64,000 nucleotides of DNA from Amaurobius ferox (lineage: Eukaryota > Arthropoda > Arachnida > Araneae > Amaurobiidae): the NCBI GenBank assembly GCA_951213105.1, contig OX578133.1, forward strand, positions 139,290,813 through 139,354,812. The letters run 5' to 3'. Both the position numbers and the translations under genes were made by a program. The notes under the pieces were generated by a model. It did not search any database. It saw nothing but the letters and a program-made list of their open reading frames with translations, and was not told where the DNA came from. Shown piece by piece: positions 36,025 through 48,901 of the stretch (within the stretch, counting starts at the first letter, position 1; each line of letters begins with the position of its first letter).

Positions 36025-36860
36025 TCTGCAGACAATGTATTTTCGATAATTGTTAAAAGAAAAATAATGGATTGAATTTGTGTCCTGTAGCTGACATGGT
36101 TGGTTTATTAATATTTGAAGAAGTCAATTAAAAAATATCTTAATTAAATGGCTTTTCAGAGTCATATATATATGTATATATATATTCATTTTGGTAAAAT
36201 GGAACTTCAGTTAATTCAAGATTTTAATGTTAGATTGTTTTCAATTTTGGTAACAAATTTTAACGGACTAAATTTGCTTCCCATAAATGTCATTGACGCT
36301 ATAGTATTGCAAGTAATCAATTAGAAAACTGTATTAAATTGTATTTTATAGTTACTATTTTTCCTGCCTTTTGACAAAAGGCACCTTTAATTAATTTTGG
36401 GAGTCAATTAAAAACACTTTTTGATATGCAGTAACAACATTGTAAATGTGAAACTGAAACTTACTTTTAGATTTTTAAAGTCTGGTTTTCTTTTGTAAAA
36501 GTTTTAACCTTTTCAATTCTTGTAGAACTATAATTTTGAAACCACCTTGAATGAACCATTTTCCTCCTTCAGGATGAAATATAAACAGATAAAATAAAAC
36601 TTTTGGAAATTTTCTTCTAAATAAATGATATCATAGATTATTTTAACATCTGTTAAAATTTGTGAAAGCATCCTAACTAAAATTTCTGGACTACAATGAC
36701 TCTTGATAACAACTTTGTGTAGATTGTAGTGAGAGTGTGTGCTCTGGAGTCAAATCCCTGAATTACCCAAACATATCGTAATAAGAAAAACGGAAAGTGG
36801 AAAACATGAAATGAGTTGGGAAATGTAACCTATTAGGTCTATTATGACATATTCACAATA

Positions 36861-38056
36861 AACACTCTGTTGCAAAAAAATATATGCACCTATAAAAGAT
36901 TGAGCTACAGCCACAAAACTTGGCATGCAAATGTCATTTTAAAAGTTATGCAAAGGACCAAGTTGTCAACGCCGACGATGATATAAGGCTCATGCAATAC
37001 GCAAGAGAACGGCACATCGTTCAGCATTTAAAAGGACAGCTGTTCTCACTCAGACAATTGAAACTGGATTTTCTGCTTTGATACTGCAAGTTGTGTTTAA
37101 AGATGCCTTTGAGATGTACTCAACTGTACTACGAACAATTGTCAGACTTAGAAAGAGGTCACATCATAGGCCTACGGTAAGCCAGTTGGTCCAACAGGCA
37201 TATCAGTCACCATTTTGCTCAGAGCAATATGGTAATTGCTCTGTGTTGACAACAGTAGATCAAAGAAGGCATATGTAACTGTTACAGAGGCTCAGGACAT
37301 CCTAGACAGACAACTGCTTGAAAGGATTATGCTGTCAGGAGAGGAGCCATGTTCACAGCAATGGCATCACTATCAACCTTTCAAAGTATTTGCCATCCTC
37401 CATGCATCCTGTAAGGGATACTATTCGGAGACTGGCCGAAAGTGGTATTAGGTGTTGACATTCATTAAGGTGCCTACCACTAACCCCTTGACAGACAGAG
37501 CCATCACACGTAGTGTGACAGTCTGGGGAAGCCAATTCCTCTAGTTGTGCTATAAGCCAATCTGATGGCTCAGTTGTATGTTGACGATATTTTACAGCCA
37601 ATTGTTCTGCTTATGCTGTCAAGCCGTCCAGGTTCCATTTACTAACAAGACTATACTCAACCACATACTGCACAAACAATGTTTTTGAGGATTTAATACC
37701 CTCTATACCCCAGACCTATAACCAATAGAACACGTCTGAGACATGCTGGGACATCAATTCAGCCATTTCAGAATACCACTAATTTAACTGACCAATTACA
37801 ACATTTGTTACAAAATCTTCTGCAGAGAGACATAAGCAGCTTAATTGACTCTATGCCACACTGAATAACGGCTTGTAAATCTTCCTGGGGATGATTTACC
37901 ACTTATTTTCTTGTTGCCATCATTTCTTAATAATATGTTTCATTTGTTCCCAAATTCTAATCATTTGCATATCCCCTCAAACGACACATACATGCCAAGT
38001 TTTCACAGCTGTAGCTTAATTTCTTATGGGTGCATATGTTTTTTTACAACAGAGTG
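36861..38056 (+). mobile_element. Tc1-like transposon, strongly decayed
   Basis: The left end 'acactctgttgcaaaaaaat' with 'atgcacctataa' and 'gctacagc', and the complement of the right end, match over about 50 bp. Length 1.2 kb. The element lies in the 3' flank of the NHS-like gene on the opposite strand. Confidence 0.8.
37078..37850 (+). pseudogene. Tc1-like transposase relic
   Basis: Only landmarks survive. Near 37140-37200 is a helix-turn-helix-like stretch (HRPTVSQLVQQAYQSP). QDYTQPHTA near 37650 stands for the usual QDNARPHTA with the second catalytic Asp. TPDL.PIEHV.DMLGHQF near 37710-37755 holds the third catalytic Glu. Many stops and frameshifts. Confidence 0.7.
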
Positions 38057-38462
38057 TATTTAATGTACTCTAATTTTTTTCCAAACAGTGATTTTGTATA
38101 AGCTGCCTATGTGGTATCTTCATATGTGGGTCCCCCATGTGTTATTCATAGACTCTATAAGAAAAATATGTAGCACTTTATATATGTTCCACATAGGTTC
38201 TTCATGTTGGGTCCATATGGTAAGCATACATGTGTGTTGACATAGGGTTTCTCAGTGTATTTTAATGAAATGATATTGGTTACTTGGAAAAAGAAGAAAA
38301 TAGATAAAACAAAATGTTCTCTTTTCTGACAAAGAAAATATTCACATAATACAAATATTAAAGGTGAAAAATGTTTTCACTATCATATTAACAATCTTGA
38401 TTTTTCAACAGTTTGTTGTTAAGGTTAGAATGTCTGTACACTGCACCTGTATCTTTCAAATG

Positions 38463-41031
38463 TTATATGTTATTTATATCAGTAGATTTATTTCCAAGGA
38501 GATCATTGCAGTTTTCAGAGTCTTCAGAACAGTCTTCAAATATTGGTGGGTACATAATATATCTTGATTGCAAGGATCGTGCTCTATTTCCTCTTTTAAA
38601 AGGTATAGTTGAATGTCCATTATAAAGGTTCAATTCTGTAGTTGGCGAGTTCTGCATAGAAAATGAAATTGAATTCCTTGGGGATAAATTTAAATGTAAT
38701 GGTTTTACTGATTCTGAACTGTTTTGATTAGGAGGAACTTTCAGCATTTCTACAGCTGACTTTCGTGGTCCAGAAATTTGGCTACTTCTTGCTTGCAATA
38801 ATAACATTTTGAAATCATGCATGCTAGTTGGTTTAGTGGGTCCTAATCTATCACTGGCTAATGATTTTCGCTCACTAGAAATACTCTCCACCGGCCTGAA
38901 ATCTGCCCAGCTCCTTCTATCTCTGCTGGTTTCTAGGTGTGTATGGCTTCGAGGTGAAAGAAATCCTGTTTCAGCTAAATTACCTCTTGAGGAACTTGGT
39001 CGCAAATAAGATGGGGAACTTGAACGGGATGAAGAGGATGCAAGAGAGAGATTAGAATCAGTTTTAATATTCAAGCGCTTTTTACAATTATGTATTACTG
39101 CAAACAAGTCTTCTGTTGACATGGTACTTTGAGGTGATTTATTAAAATTTGTTGGGCTGCTTCTTTCTGATGAGTATGACACACAAGCTGAATTTGAAGG
39201 TGTATGATTATAATTATTTTCTAGTGAACTTATGTTCATCTGTTCCATATGTTTGGAATGTAAATTTACATTATGTTTAGTTAACAAAATTTCTTGAACA
39301 GGAAGGCCAGATATATTTGGATCAGGTTTTAAACTCTGTGCTGGATTTTGTAAACATGTATGTGATAGGTCTCCTGCAAAGGAATTTGGCCGTACAGCCA
39401 TTCTCTTTGGCACAAAAAACTTATTGTTTTCTGTCTTTGGATATTGAGTAGTTAATATTTCTTTAGGGTCATATATTTGCTTTGAGGAATATGATTCATT
39501 TCTAGCATAGTGCTCATTTTCGAGAGACATATTTTGCTTTAAATTAGAATTAAATGGCATAGTAGGTGAAGAGTATGCTATTGCAGTATCAGAAGCATGT
39601 GTTACATTTGAGTTATAACCTGACATAGTCGAGTTTAGCATAGGACATTCTTGATTAAAATTATAATAGCTATTTTCATTAATAGATTGTGTGTCTCTGA
39701 AATGTGGCTCGTATAATTTATTTTGAACAGAACTGTACATGTTTACAATATTATCTGAATTGCAGTTTTTCCTATCAAGTGAATTTGTGGAATAAAGAAC
39801 TTTTCCATCAAAATCCAGTACAACTCTTGCTGTTAATTTTGATCTGCTATAATTATTAAACGTCACAGGTGGTTGGGGTTTTTGAATTTTAGCTGCATGT
39901 ATTTGAGTATCTGAGCTGTTTATACTTCCAGATCTTATAATATTACCATACATTAAATTTTGTTTAGCTTCATTATCTGTGGTCACAGTGTATTTATGGT
40001 ATGTATTTTTCTTTTCAATGTCTGTGTGTCTTTGTACAGGAGTAACAGTAACTTGGTGTTCATACTTTTGGGGTATATTGTTAACTGCATGAATTCCTTT
40101 TATCTTAGAGCAGTGCAGATCTTTTGTATGATTCAAGCACTGTGAATTCCTTTGGGGTTTTGACATGTTAGACATCTCATCCAAAAACTGAGTAGGTTGT
40201 TTTAAGCTGTCATCTGCAAAAAATGATTTCAAATTACTCTTTTCTTCACTTTGTGTTACAGGAGAAACATTCTGTTTGATAAATGTTGATAGCTTTTCTG
40301 GCTTTGTTGGAGAATTGGTACCATACATATCAAAAGCAGGTTGATGTGAGGTTTTATTTAATTTTTTGTTCTGTGTTTCTTTATTTTTATTTTTGTTTTT
40401 TTCTTTTGAATTCATTTTGAAATTAACAAGACTAGTAAAAATATATTTTGAGTTTTTGGTTGGATTTTTTTGCAAGTCAAAAAGATCTGTTTTGACAGAT
40501 TTTGAAGCTTTAGAAGTTTTCAATTGCTTTATAGACTTTTGGGATGCATTTTCAACTTTGCCTTTTTGTCCTGTAGCAGTTTCAAAATCAGGGATAATGC
40601 ATAATTCTGATACTTTTGCCACATTATCCATGTCTTTAACAGTTGCTGATAAAATCATTGGTGGTGGTGGAGGTGGTGGTGTTAACAACCGTTCTCGTTC
40701 TATGCTGGTCAAAGTTCCTGTACTGGAAGTCATTTCTGTACCAGTTTCAGAGAGGAGACTGTTTAAACTTCCATAACTTGCTGTGCCCAAAGATGTTGAA
40801 GAACCATAATTATCTTGAAAATAAGTAACATTTGATGAATCTTCATCACTTTCATCACTGCTTATGAAAAATGTATCAGATTCTGTTGAGGTACAAACTG
40901 ATGTCATGTTGTCTTGTGGATTAATGTTTTCTGAAGATGCTGAGCTAGATACATCAATTTCTGCATTATTCCTGATATTTTCATTTGAGGTTTTTATATT
41001 ACTAGTAAAAGTTCTGCATTTTTCTTGTAGC
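38463..41031 (-). CDS. NHS/GUK-holder-like protein, terminal exon
   Basis: The last and largest exon of the minus-strand gene, with 855 codons plus stop. The acceptor is TTTTAG before 41031. The exon begins with one base that completes an Arg codon split with the 41725 exon, so protein continues KKR-LQEKCRTFTS. The product is Ser/Asn-rich and largely disordered-looking. It has a Pro tract (LLTPPPPPPPMIL), a block VVLDFDGKVLYSTNSLDRK, and near the C-terminus SMHDFKMLLLQARSSQ followed by KSAVEMLK. NHS-family proteins, which act with WAVE/Scar and actin at cell junctions and in neurons (GUK-holder in flies binds Dlg), have such a layout, and I recall a similar FKxLLLQ...SAxEmLK block. That resemblance is from memory and unverified. 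The WAVE-homology N-terminus is not in the window. Open frames on the + strand here are shadows. Confidence 0.75.
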
Positions 41032-41724
41032 CTAAAATTGAATATTATATATTAATTCAAAATGCATAGATAAAATTCCTAAAGGTATTAAATATGTATA
41101 ATTAAAAATGTACTAAACAAATATATGATTCCAGAAATATATATTATTAATATTTGTATACAGCAAAAGAATAATAAAAAAATCAGTAATAAAATTTTAA
41201 CTGATAGTCTACTCTATAAACTAATCAATGTCTAAACAGCAACACTCTTGCTAAATTACTTAATGTAATGGGGTAGCTTTTATTTCAAAGTAAGAAAATC
41301 ACATTCAAAGAATTCCCTTTTTTTTATATTCTACATGTCTTAGAATAGGCCAGATTTTATTGGCTTTGAGCATGATGGGCAATAATAAAAATTGATAGAA
41401 ATATTTTGATGATTCTTCATAAGACAGGAATAAGCTATTTCAATTTTAGATTTGTACTAATACCACTTTCTAAAAGTCTGATGCTTTATAACAGATCAAG
41501 CATTTGAATGGTGAATTCAACACTGAGGAAATAATTAAAATTTATTAGAATGGCATGTTTAATGACATGAAGTGTAGGGAAAACTTTAGGTGGTATAATG
41601 AAAGAGAGTGTGATAGATAAAAATGCTGAATAAATCATTGAATAATTTTCATTGCAGATAGTTTATTGTATATACAGAAATCAATGTATTTAAAAACAGG
41701 AATTTTGACATTAAAAAACATTAC

Positions 41725-42344
41725 CTTTTTTTATAACTTGTCCAATTATCTTCTAGTGAACTATCATCTTCATGGGATAAAGAATTGTAGTCTTGTAGTT
41801 TTGAGTTAGGATCTGAATTATAATTAAAATCCTTTATGTTATTACTAACACCATTTGAAATGGGAATTTCTGCTCTACTATTACACTGTCTCATTTCTAC
41901 TGCAACATTCATAGCAGCAGATATTGTAGAAATAGGAATGTGGCTTTTAGATTTTCTCTTATTTAGATATTGCTTTAAAGAACTTTCTGAATCATTTGAT
42001 TTTAATTCCCCTTTCATGCAATTCCCACTCTTTTCATCTAAAATGCTTTGGCTTTCTACAGAATTGCTGCAATTGGATTTCTTCTTAAATTTTTCATCTG
42101 CTGAGTTATTATTGTGTTCTTCCAAATGTTTATCATTTTTCTGATTTTCATGGACTTTTGAGTTGTAATCATTTTTGGAATTTGCTATAATTTTCTGATA
42201 TGAAGAAATGGTATTAGGTATTGAAAATTGGCATTCATCATTTACAATATTTTTAAGTGCATCTTTAAGCTCTTTCACATCTCCCTCTGTTACTGTATTT
42301 CTTCTTTTATCTTTTTTTTTCTTCCTGCGTATGAGGAAGTCCAC
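41725..42344 (-). CDS. NHS/GUK-holder-like protein, internal exon 3
   Basis: 620 bp between acceptor ATTTTCAG and donor AAG|GTAATG. It enters in phase 0 and leaves two bases over, which fits the one-base start of the terminal exon. It encodes a basic start (VDFLIRRKKKKDKRRN), then TVTEGDVKELKDALKNIV, then a polar Ser/Asn/Lys-rich stretch. An arm of basic residues after RSLIH from the previous exon makes a nuclear-signal-like cluster. The 693-bp intron to the next exon (41032-41724) has nothing else I can name. Confidence 0.85.
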
Positions 42345-43507
42345 CTGAAAATTTAAAGATAAAGTAAATTTAAAAATAAGGTATATAAAATTTCTAGATA
42401 ATAGTAAATTTGTTTTCATTATATTAATACATATAGCACACAATATGTCAACCATGAAAATGTAGAAAGTATGATAAGTTATAAAGTTATATTATCAGCA
42501 TAGGTAATAGTGCACATATCATAAATTTTCCTAGTACCCCATGAACTAATATAGTATTATGAACTAATATTGGCATATGGTCATTTTGCCAATTTTGATC
42601 CAATATTGGCTTGCCAATACTTAGCTAATATTACTATTTAAAATATTACATACAAATAGATTTTTAATCATTGTTTTGAATTTAGCTTTAGATATTTTTT
42701 TAAGAATTTGATTTTACAAGTAAAAATTATTAAAAATGCACTTTTATACAAAGAAATTACACCGAAGTACATCTGCCACTGGCTGGGTTCAATCTGTCTA
42801 CCCTTCCTTTTATTGATGATTACTACAGGATATTGCATTCTATTGCTTCATTTTATCATAATTGTGTAACAAGATAACTGGAAAACTTAAATACATAGTT
42901 CTTGTCTCTTTAATGTATCAACATTTGTTTGTTTTTCTAATATAAATGAAATTTTTGAAAGTAAAATAGAATAAGAGACTAATAATATAATTAATTTTAC
43001 TTGCTTATTAAATGCATTTTGTTGAAAATATTTAAAATTAGCTACCACTCTTTTATCGTTTTGTCAGCACTATGTATAGATGGTGCTGCTCCTTTTACCC
43101 TTGGCCCAGCAGCTGCAGTTGTGATAATGAATGTATTGAGATAAGAGATTTGGCCAGGAGGGGACAGCTTGGGTACCAGCCCCTACCCTTAAAATTTAAG
43201 TTCTTTATATATTTTTTTAGGTTATCTCCTGAAGAACAGACTTTTGCCAACTTTTGTCATTTAATATATTTTTTAATGTATTGTGAGATGAACATGCATT
43301 TCAAATATATATTGATCAATGATAAATGCATTTTGTTTTTAAAAATGTTTTAAGTTTTCAACAAGAAATTGTGGGCATCTCCCGAAACTTTTTTCTAGCT
43401 ATGTGCCTGATCAAGATGTATTTGATATTCTGTAATGTGATGTGGCTGTTATTGAAATGTGTGTTGAAAACTCAGACCTCTCAACTCACCTGAGGGCTAA
43501 AAGCTGC

Positions 43508-43781
43508 TGTTTGAGCAGTGTAGAAGACCCAGACCGTCCGACTCGTCCAGGGGACTAAGAGCACCTATTTGGACGGCCGGGAAGGGGTGTTTGAGCAGTG
43601 TTGTTGTTGTTGTTGAAACCCAGACCGTCCGACCTACCAGAAAGGTGTAAGGTAACTGTTTGGACGGTCGGGAAGTGCCACTCAATTTAGACCGGAACCC
43701 AGTGGGGGAGGCATCCACAGGGACCGCACCCTCCTTCCCCTACCACCAACCTCTCGGAAGGACGGGGTGTTTGAGCAGTGT
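43508..43781 (-). mobile_element. Two adjacent SINE-like insertions sharing one target
   Basis: TGTTTGAGCAGTGT occurs three times (43508-43521, 43588-43601, 43768-43781). Between copies 1 and 2 lies a 66-bp piece. Between copies 2 and 3 lies a 166-bp piece. On the - strand both end in GACGGTCTGGGT; the longer has a (CAA)5 tail next to its target repeat, the shorter a GTCTTC end. Their 5' ends are CCCCTTCCCGGCCGTCC and CCCCGTCCTTCC. A GGTTCCGGTCT within the longer one faintly resembles a Pol III box B. The pieces match the short insert at 27592-27659. Confidence 0.75.
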
Positions 43782-44029
43782 GTAATAATTCCTCATCATG
43801 CTTTACTTACTGGCCCACATCTACACCTAAACTATGAATTACAATACATTTCTAGAAAGATTTATTGCCAAAGCTATTGAAATAAAATATAGAAATATTT
43901 TTCAAATTAAGGTATTATTTCTTTATTGTATTTTCCATGAATTTGAAAGTCTTTTTATGAATTTGAAAGTCTCTACTTTCAAAGTCATAAAAAGCCCAAA
44001 ATCTATTGAAATTTTTTAAAGGACTTGTA

Positions 44030-44920
44030 AAACTGGGTCAAGGGCTTCCAAAATTTTATTAGATCCCTAGTCAACATTTTTAAATATAGATATATTATTA
44101 TAAAGTATATAATAATATGAACATTTGTGGATGCTCAAAATGTTGTTGGTACCCAGTTGGGCCCCCAGGACTTGATTTTGAGAACTGTGAAAGCCTTAAA
44201 ATTTTATAGAGATCCCAATATTGTGTCTTCTGCCAGTATCAAGACTTTCTTCTGAAACCTGTTTAATTCTTAGGTGCTCACATTTGCAAGTGCTGAGGCT
44301 CAGGTCCAGGGTTCACAAATGTCAGCCATGCTAAATAGACCAATCCTAGCGATGGTTCATTCACAAGTATCATATTATATGACCAAATAATTGGCATTTA
44401 TAAATATTCAGACATTAATATCAAATATTATATAATGATGTCAATTTTTCATAGGTTCCTATATAATAATATCTTGATCGGGGCACAATTTGGGAGCTCT
44501 AAAATTTTATGTGAAATTACAAATTCAAAATATTTTTATTCCTTCTGCCAGTGTAATATGCTTTGTTCAATTCTAGTGTGCTGGCATTTCAGTGCCCCGG
44601 GACCTCAAATTTTAGGATAATATTATAAATATAAATACATTTTTAACAATAAGTGTATAAGGATGTAATATTGACTGGTTCCTCAAACAATGCCCATTTT
44701 TAGGACCCCCAAGGGCTCTAAAATTTTCTTGATCCAACTTGAAACATTTTGTCTTCTACCAGTATCAAGACACTTTACTCAAACCTGAGTAGCTTTTGGG
44801 CCTTGAACTATAAAATTGAAAAGAGTTCAAATTTCTTGCTTATACCAAAAAATCTTGCATCCTAGGGCCCTGAAATATAGAGCCTGAAGATTCCAATATG
44901 AACTTCAACGTGTTTCAATT
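44030..44920. repeat. Diverged repeat cluster
   Basis: A motif like 'gggctctaaaattttat' followed by 'gatcc' and 'cttctgccagtatcaagac' recurs near 44045, 44205, 44496 and 44713 at uneven spacing (about 150-290 bp). It is an old, decayed tandem repeat with no coding role apparent. Confidence 0.45.
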
Positions 44921-44989
44921 TATAAGTGAGCAAGGGTTTGTATTCTACAGGCCAATGAATAAAACTATCTTTAATTACACACTTTACTA

Positions 44990-45200
44990 AAATGATCAAA
45001 CTAACAGTACCAATGTACTGTCAATATTAGTCTAATATTGGAATGCTAATATTAGCCAATTTCAGATGCTTAATATATTCCCGGTATTGGCATTTTATTG
45101 GAAATATTTCCAATGTAATTCTAATATTGATATGCCGATATTTAGCCAGTATATTCCCAATATTGGCATTGCATTGAAAATATTTTCAATAAAACACCAA
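44990..45200. repeat. Low-complexity 'aatattggcat' repeats
   Basis: Short runs of AATATTGGCAT / GCCAATATT variants recur many times, several as small palindromes. The same motif is seen at 42565-42625. Confidence 0.5.
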
Positions 45201-45244
45201 AATTGCAACAAGATATACAATAAGAAAAACTTAAAAAGCAAATG

Positions 45245-45312
45245 AGACAATAATGCATCATACAGCTGTTTTGAGGATATGCTGGATCCTCTTCATCAGT
45301 GTAACAGAACCA
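45245..45312 (-). ncRNA. Hammerhead-like fragment (degenerate)
   Basis: On the - strand CTGATGA is followed by a 6-bp stem (GAGGAT with ATCCTC, loop CCAGCAT), then AAAAC where a hammerhead needs GAAAC, then the palindrome CAGCTG and TA. Order and spacing fit the minimal hammerhead with a tiny helix III known from Penelope-like elements. The G of GAAA is lost and helix I pairs poorly, so it should be inactive. Confidence 0.3.
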
Positions 45313-45918
45313 ACAAGCCCGAAGTCAAAAAGACGAAATGATCTCAAAGATATATAATATTAGCCCAGTATTCGTATGCCATTAGGGTTTTAACTGCTCA
45401 GTCAACAGCGCATTTGTTTGTATGCTCCTAATTTTATTAGCATTCCATCTCTGTTGCTCCATCTACTCAGGCAGTTGAAACAGTTTTTCTGTTTTGTATT
45501 AGACATAACCGCAATTGATTAATTTTTGCATTAAAACAACTCCCTTTCTGATAGGAATTTAAGTAAAAAATTGTATTGCTGTGAAAATTTACAGGAATAT
45601 TAATCCTGAAATCATCTCGTTCAGTTTTGATCTTTTCTTGGATTTAGATTCAATATCATTTATAAGTAGATATAAATTATAAATGTAAATTTTTCTATTT
45701 TTAATTTTCTAATTTACCATTTAAGACTACAATGCTTAATCATATAAATGTTACAATTTTTGTTCTTATTTCTTTATCAAAAGAAAAATCCTTTCGATCA
45801 TAATTTAGTCTTTCATTTTACATACGCATTGAAATGAAACTGAGCTATCGTAGCAATGAGTAAGGCCTCCCTGTGCAACAACCTTAATCAGTGAGTAAGC
45901 TAGGACTAGGAACTACAG

Positions 45919-46043
45919 AGGGTAATGGAATAACATTACATAAATCTTCAGAAATTTCCCTTATCTCTGGGTCTTCTCTAAAGCTCAAAGTTGGAGGGAA
46001 AACAGAATGATAGCTGTTGAAGCAAAAATTTGAATGAAAAAAT
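45919..46043 (-). other. Unassigned coding-like segment
   Basis: On the - strand a frame preceded by an acceptor-like TGCTTCAACAG reads YHSVFPPTLSFREDPEIREI and on to SEDLCNVIPLPSVVPSPSLL, ending at a stop near 45890. Composition is protein-like. Its phase does not fit as a cassette exon between the 46658 and 42344 exons, which are both phase 0. It may be an alternative last exon, a pseudogene piece or chance. Confidence 0.25.
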
Positions 46044-46657
46044 TTGCCCCGTGTAACACCCATAGATTTTATGCTTGATTGAATTTTTATTATGACATAT
46101 TTCTTTCCCATTTTTCATTTCTAAATTTCAACACTTTTAAACAGTACTAAAAATGAAATTAGATATGTTGCAAATGTGCCGTTTGAGTTTCAAATTAAAC
46201 TAAACTATACAATAAAATATCAGATTATTTCATTCATGCAGTAATATAGATAGTTTTATAAATCCAGGGGCATCATTTCATTTAAGAAGACTATATTAGA
46301 ATTTTAATAAATATTACTTATTACAACAAATACAAAATTATAATTATATTACTTATTACAAGAAACATATTGTAAATTGAAGCTATCAAAACAAATGTAG
46401 CTACTTCTATTAATGACTTTTAAAAATGAAAAAATCAAACACTTTAAAGCACTACAATGTAAATTTTCTGATCCTAAAAAAAAAAATTTAAAAAATTAGA
46501 AAGTAAACATATTTTAATCATATTTAAAGACCACAAGCAAACTATCTGGGGCAAACTACTAAATTCATTTACTGGATTTATAATGTACTAAATTTGGTGC
46601 TCTTTTTCAGTGAAATCAGAATAAACCTTATGGTAGGAAAAACTAATTCATACTTAC

Positions 46658-46816
46658 ATGGATAAGAGACCGTTGGAAACTCGCCATTCTACTAAACGTT
46701 TGTCCACTAACATCTATGGCAACTACACTAGAAGACACTTTCATATCAGAGGGCATAGTTTTATTTTCGCCATTCTTGTTGTTGGGATCTTTGTTAGATT
46801 TGCAGTTTTCTTTCAC
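46658..46816 (-). CDS. NHS/GUK-holder-like protein, internal exon 2
   Basis: A 159-bp, phase 0-0 exon between acceptor TCTACGTCTAG and a consensus donor CAT|GTAAGTATG. It encodes 53 residues: VKENCKSNKDPNNKNGENK, then SSSVVAIDVSGQTFSRMASF, QRSLIH. It joins in frame to VDFLIRRKKKK of the next exon and follows ..IYCKPVK of the previous one. The length divisible by three means it could be skipped without a frameshift. Confidence 0.85.
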
Positions 46817-48901
46817 CTAGACGTAGAAAAAGTTTGTTTCACCATTACTATTGCAATTTACTTAAATATTTTCAGAAACTATGAGCTATGAATTCATCTT
46901 CAATTGGGGTTTATATGCAATTTGCCATGAAAGTCATTTTTTAATTCTAATTTTAAAAAAGTTCTTTTGATTCTAAAAAGGGATAGATTTTATTAGGAAA
47001 GGCTCCACTCCTAATAAAATCTCAGTCAAGTTTCTAGACTATAGCCATCTGCCATAGTAGGGAAACCTTTTAAACTGAACTGTTTATTTATTTTTATCAT
47101 CTCATTAACTTGTGTGATTTAAGGGCGTGTTTTTTTTTTCTTCTTTTTAACCTTGCATAGATTCAAAATATAAAATTTTAAGGAAAAAAAGTTTTTAAAG
47201 TTTTTGGAAAAGATACAGAAATGAAATTTTATCTTATGTAGGTCCTAAAATTCTAAACATCTGATATCTTTATGGAGGTTCTGCTCGTAATGTTTAGTGA
47301 TAAATTTGATGACCTTAGTGACAAATTAGATGTTGACAAGTTAGGAATCACATATGGGCCGTGGAGTTATGAATTCAAGCTTTAAAGATTGTTTTCATTT
47401 AGCTCAAGTTGTGATATATGCAAAATATAAGATTTTTAACATGTAATGAAAATTAGCAACTCCTAGTCTTTTACGGTGAGAAATTGCACAAAAAATGTAT
47501 CTTAATACACTTTATATATTAACATAGGTGCTATGAACTTGATAAAAAAATTGCTGTTGAACTACCTATAGTTATGAATCACCTATAGTTAGTGTAAGTT
47601 GAATGGAAAAACAGTCTAGTGACAACACAAATAAGTCGAAAATCACTGCACTCCTTTCACTGGGTTTTAGTCAATTTAGATCAAAATTTAAAAAAAAATT
47701 CAATATAGCAAAACTAACAAACCATCAGTCTACTTTTAAAACATACATCATGGATAGCATCTGTAATGTTTGCAAGAAAACTTGCTACATGTCACATTTT
47801 TCGTATCAATATATGAACACCACCTCCATCGATGGGTTCTGATTTAATAGGCCTGTGAACCTTTGTAGTTTGTACCATTCTTATCTGTTCAAGTCATTTT
47901 GGAGAGAAAAATAGGCATTTATAATTCTCTTCTTAATGAATTGTTATTCATGGAATGACATGATTCGATGTCATTAAAGTTAGTTTTACACATAACTTTA
48001 TTTTCAAATTTGTGCCTGTTTTATATGAGGGTTTAAAAAATCGTTATATAAAAACTTACTTTTTCATAGAAAATTTTAAACAATTGCGATCCTTGACTAA
48101 TTTTCGTGTCAGTAACTATTTTCACAACATATAATCACATTTACGCTCCTTAAAATTCCTCATAATTTGGGAAAAGATACTAGAGGTACCTTTCTATAAA
48201 AATCACTAAGTTTTGCACAGCATCTAAGTCGTTCTGTCTTATGCACATTAAAAGAGAAAAAATGTCTAGTTTTCACATGAAAAAGGTAATTTCATGTATG
48301 TCAAAGGTTTCTTGTAAAAGTGTTTGTTTTTAGTTTTTGTCAATTTTCAAAATGTTAATTTTCTTTCTTTTTCTTAACATGTAATGAAAACTACTTCTAT
48401 AGTCTTCTATACTGATAGTTACTAAAACAAATGCCTCATTTTTCTCCTTATGCTAGTACGATCGTTAAGCATTTTAACACTTTTCTTTTTAAATTGATTA
48501 AAAACATGAATTTTTTGGAGAATCACAAACATCTTTGTTCTGAAGTTGCAATATGTAGACATAAGTGGCATTTCATATTACATGTTTGCATATTCGATTC
48601 TCGATCCACTTCTCATATTTTTATTATAAATGTATTACTTAATCATTTAAAAGAATTAAAAATTCCCCAAATATTTTTCCAACGTTATGTAATGGATTAT
48701 AGATTCTTTTACTTTTAATATAATTTATTTACAGAGTATATAATACAACATATAGGCACTATTTACATAAATTCCATATTTAAGTAACATAATTATTTGT
48801 TGAGGTAGGTCACTTAATCTTATACCAGGATAAAAGTGCGGTATGGTCCAACTTCCGTCATCAAAATCAAATCATAACTGATTATTTCTTAACATGATAG
48901 A

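Larger units (their letters stand above)
42345..46657 (-). other. Intron 2 of the NHS-like gene
   Basis: A 4.3-kb intron between the 46658 and 42344 splice sites. It contains the paired SINE-like insertions at 43.5 kb, a set of diverged repeats at 44.0-44.9 kb, 'attggcat' low-complexity repeats at 44.99-45.2 kb, a hammerhead-like fragment at 45.25 kb and an unassigned short coding-like frame at 45.9 kb. Confidence 0.7.

Noticed and set aside
38809..40828. Open frames on the + strand under the large minus-strand exon (38809, 39960, 40366, 40643)
   Set aside because: They are antisense shadows of the 855-codon exon. The minus strand has a continuous frame, matching splice sites and coherent composition.
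41836..42144. 102-codon + strand frame
   Set aside because: It is the antisense of the 41725-42344 exon, which has proper splice sites and phase.
42780..42830. Possible tRNA-like B box (CTGGGTTCAATCTG)
   Set aside because: No A box or cloverleaf stems at the right spacing.
48431..48718. 95-codon frame
   Set aside because: AT-rich, no family signature, overlaps a diverged repeat also visible near 47.4 and 51.25 kb.
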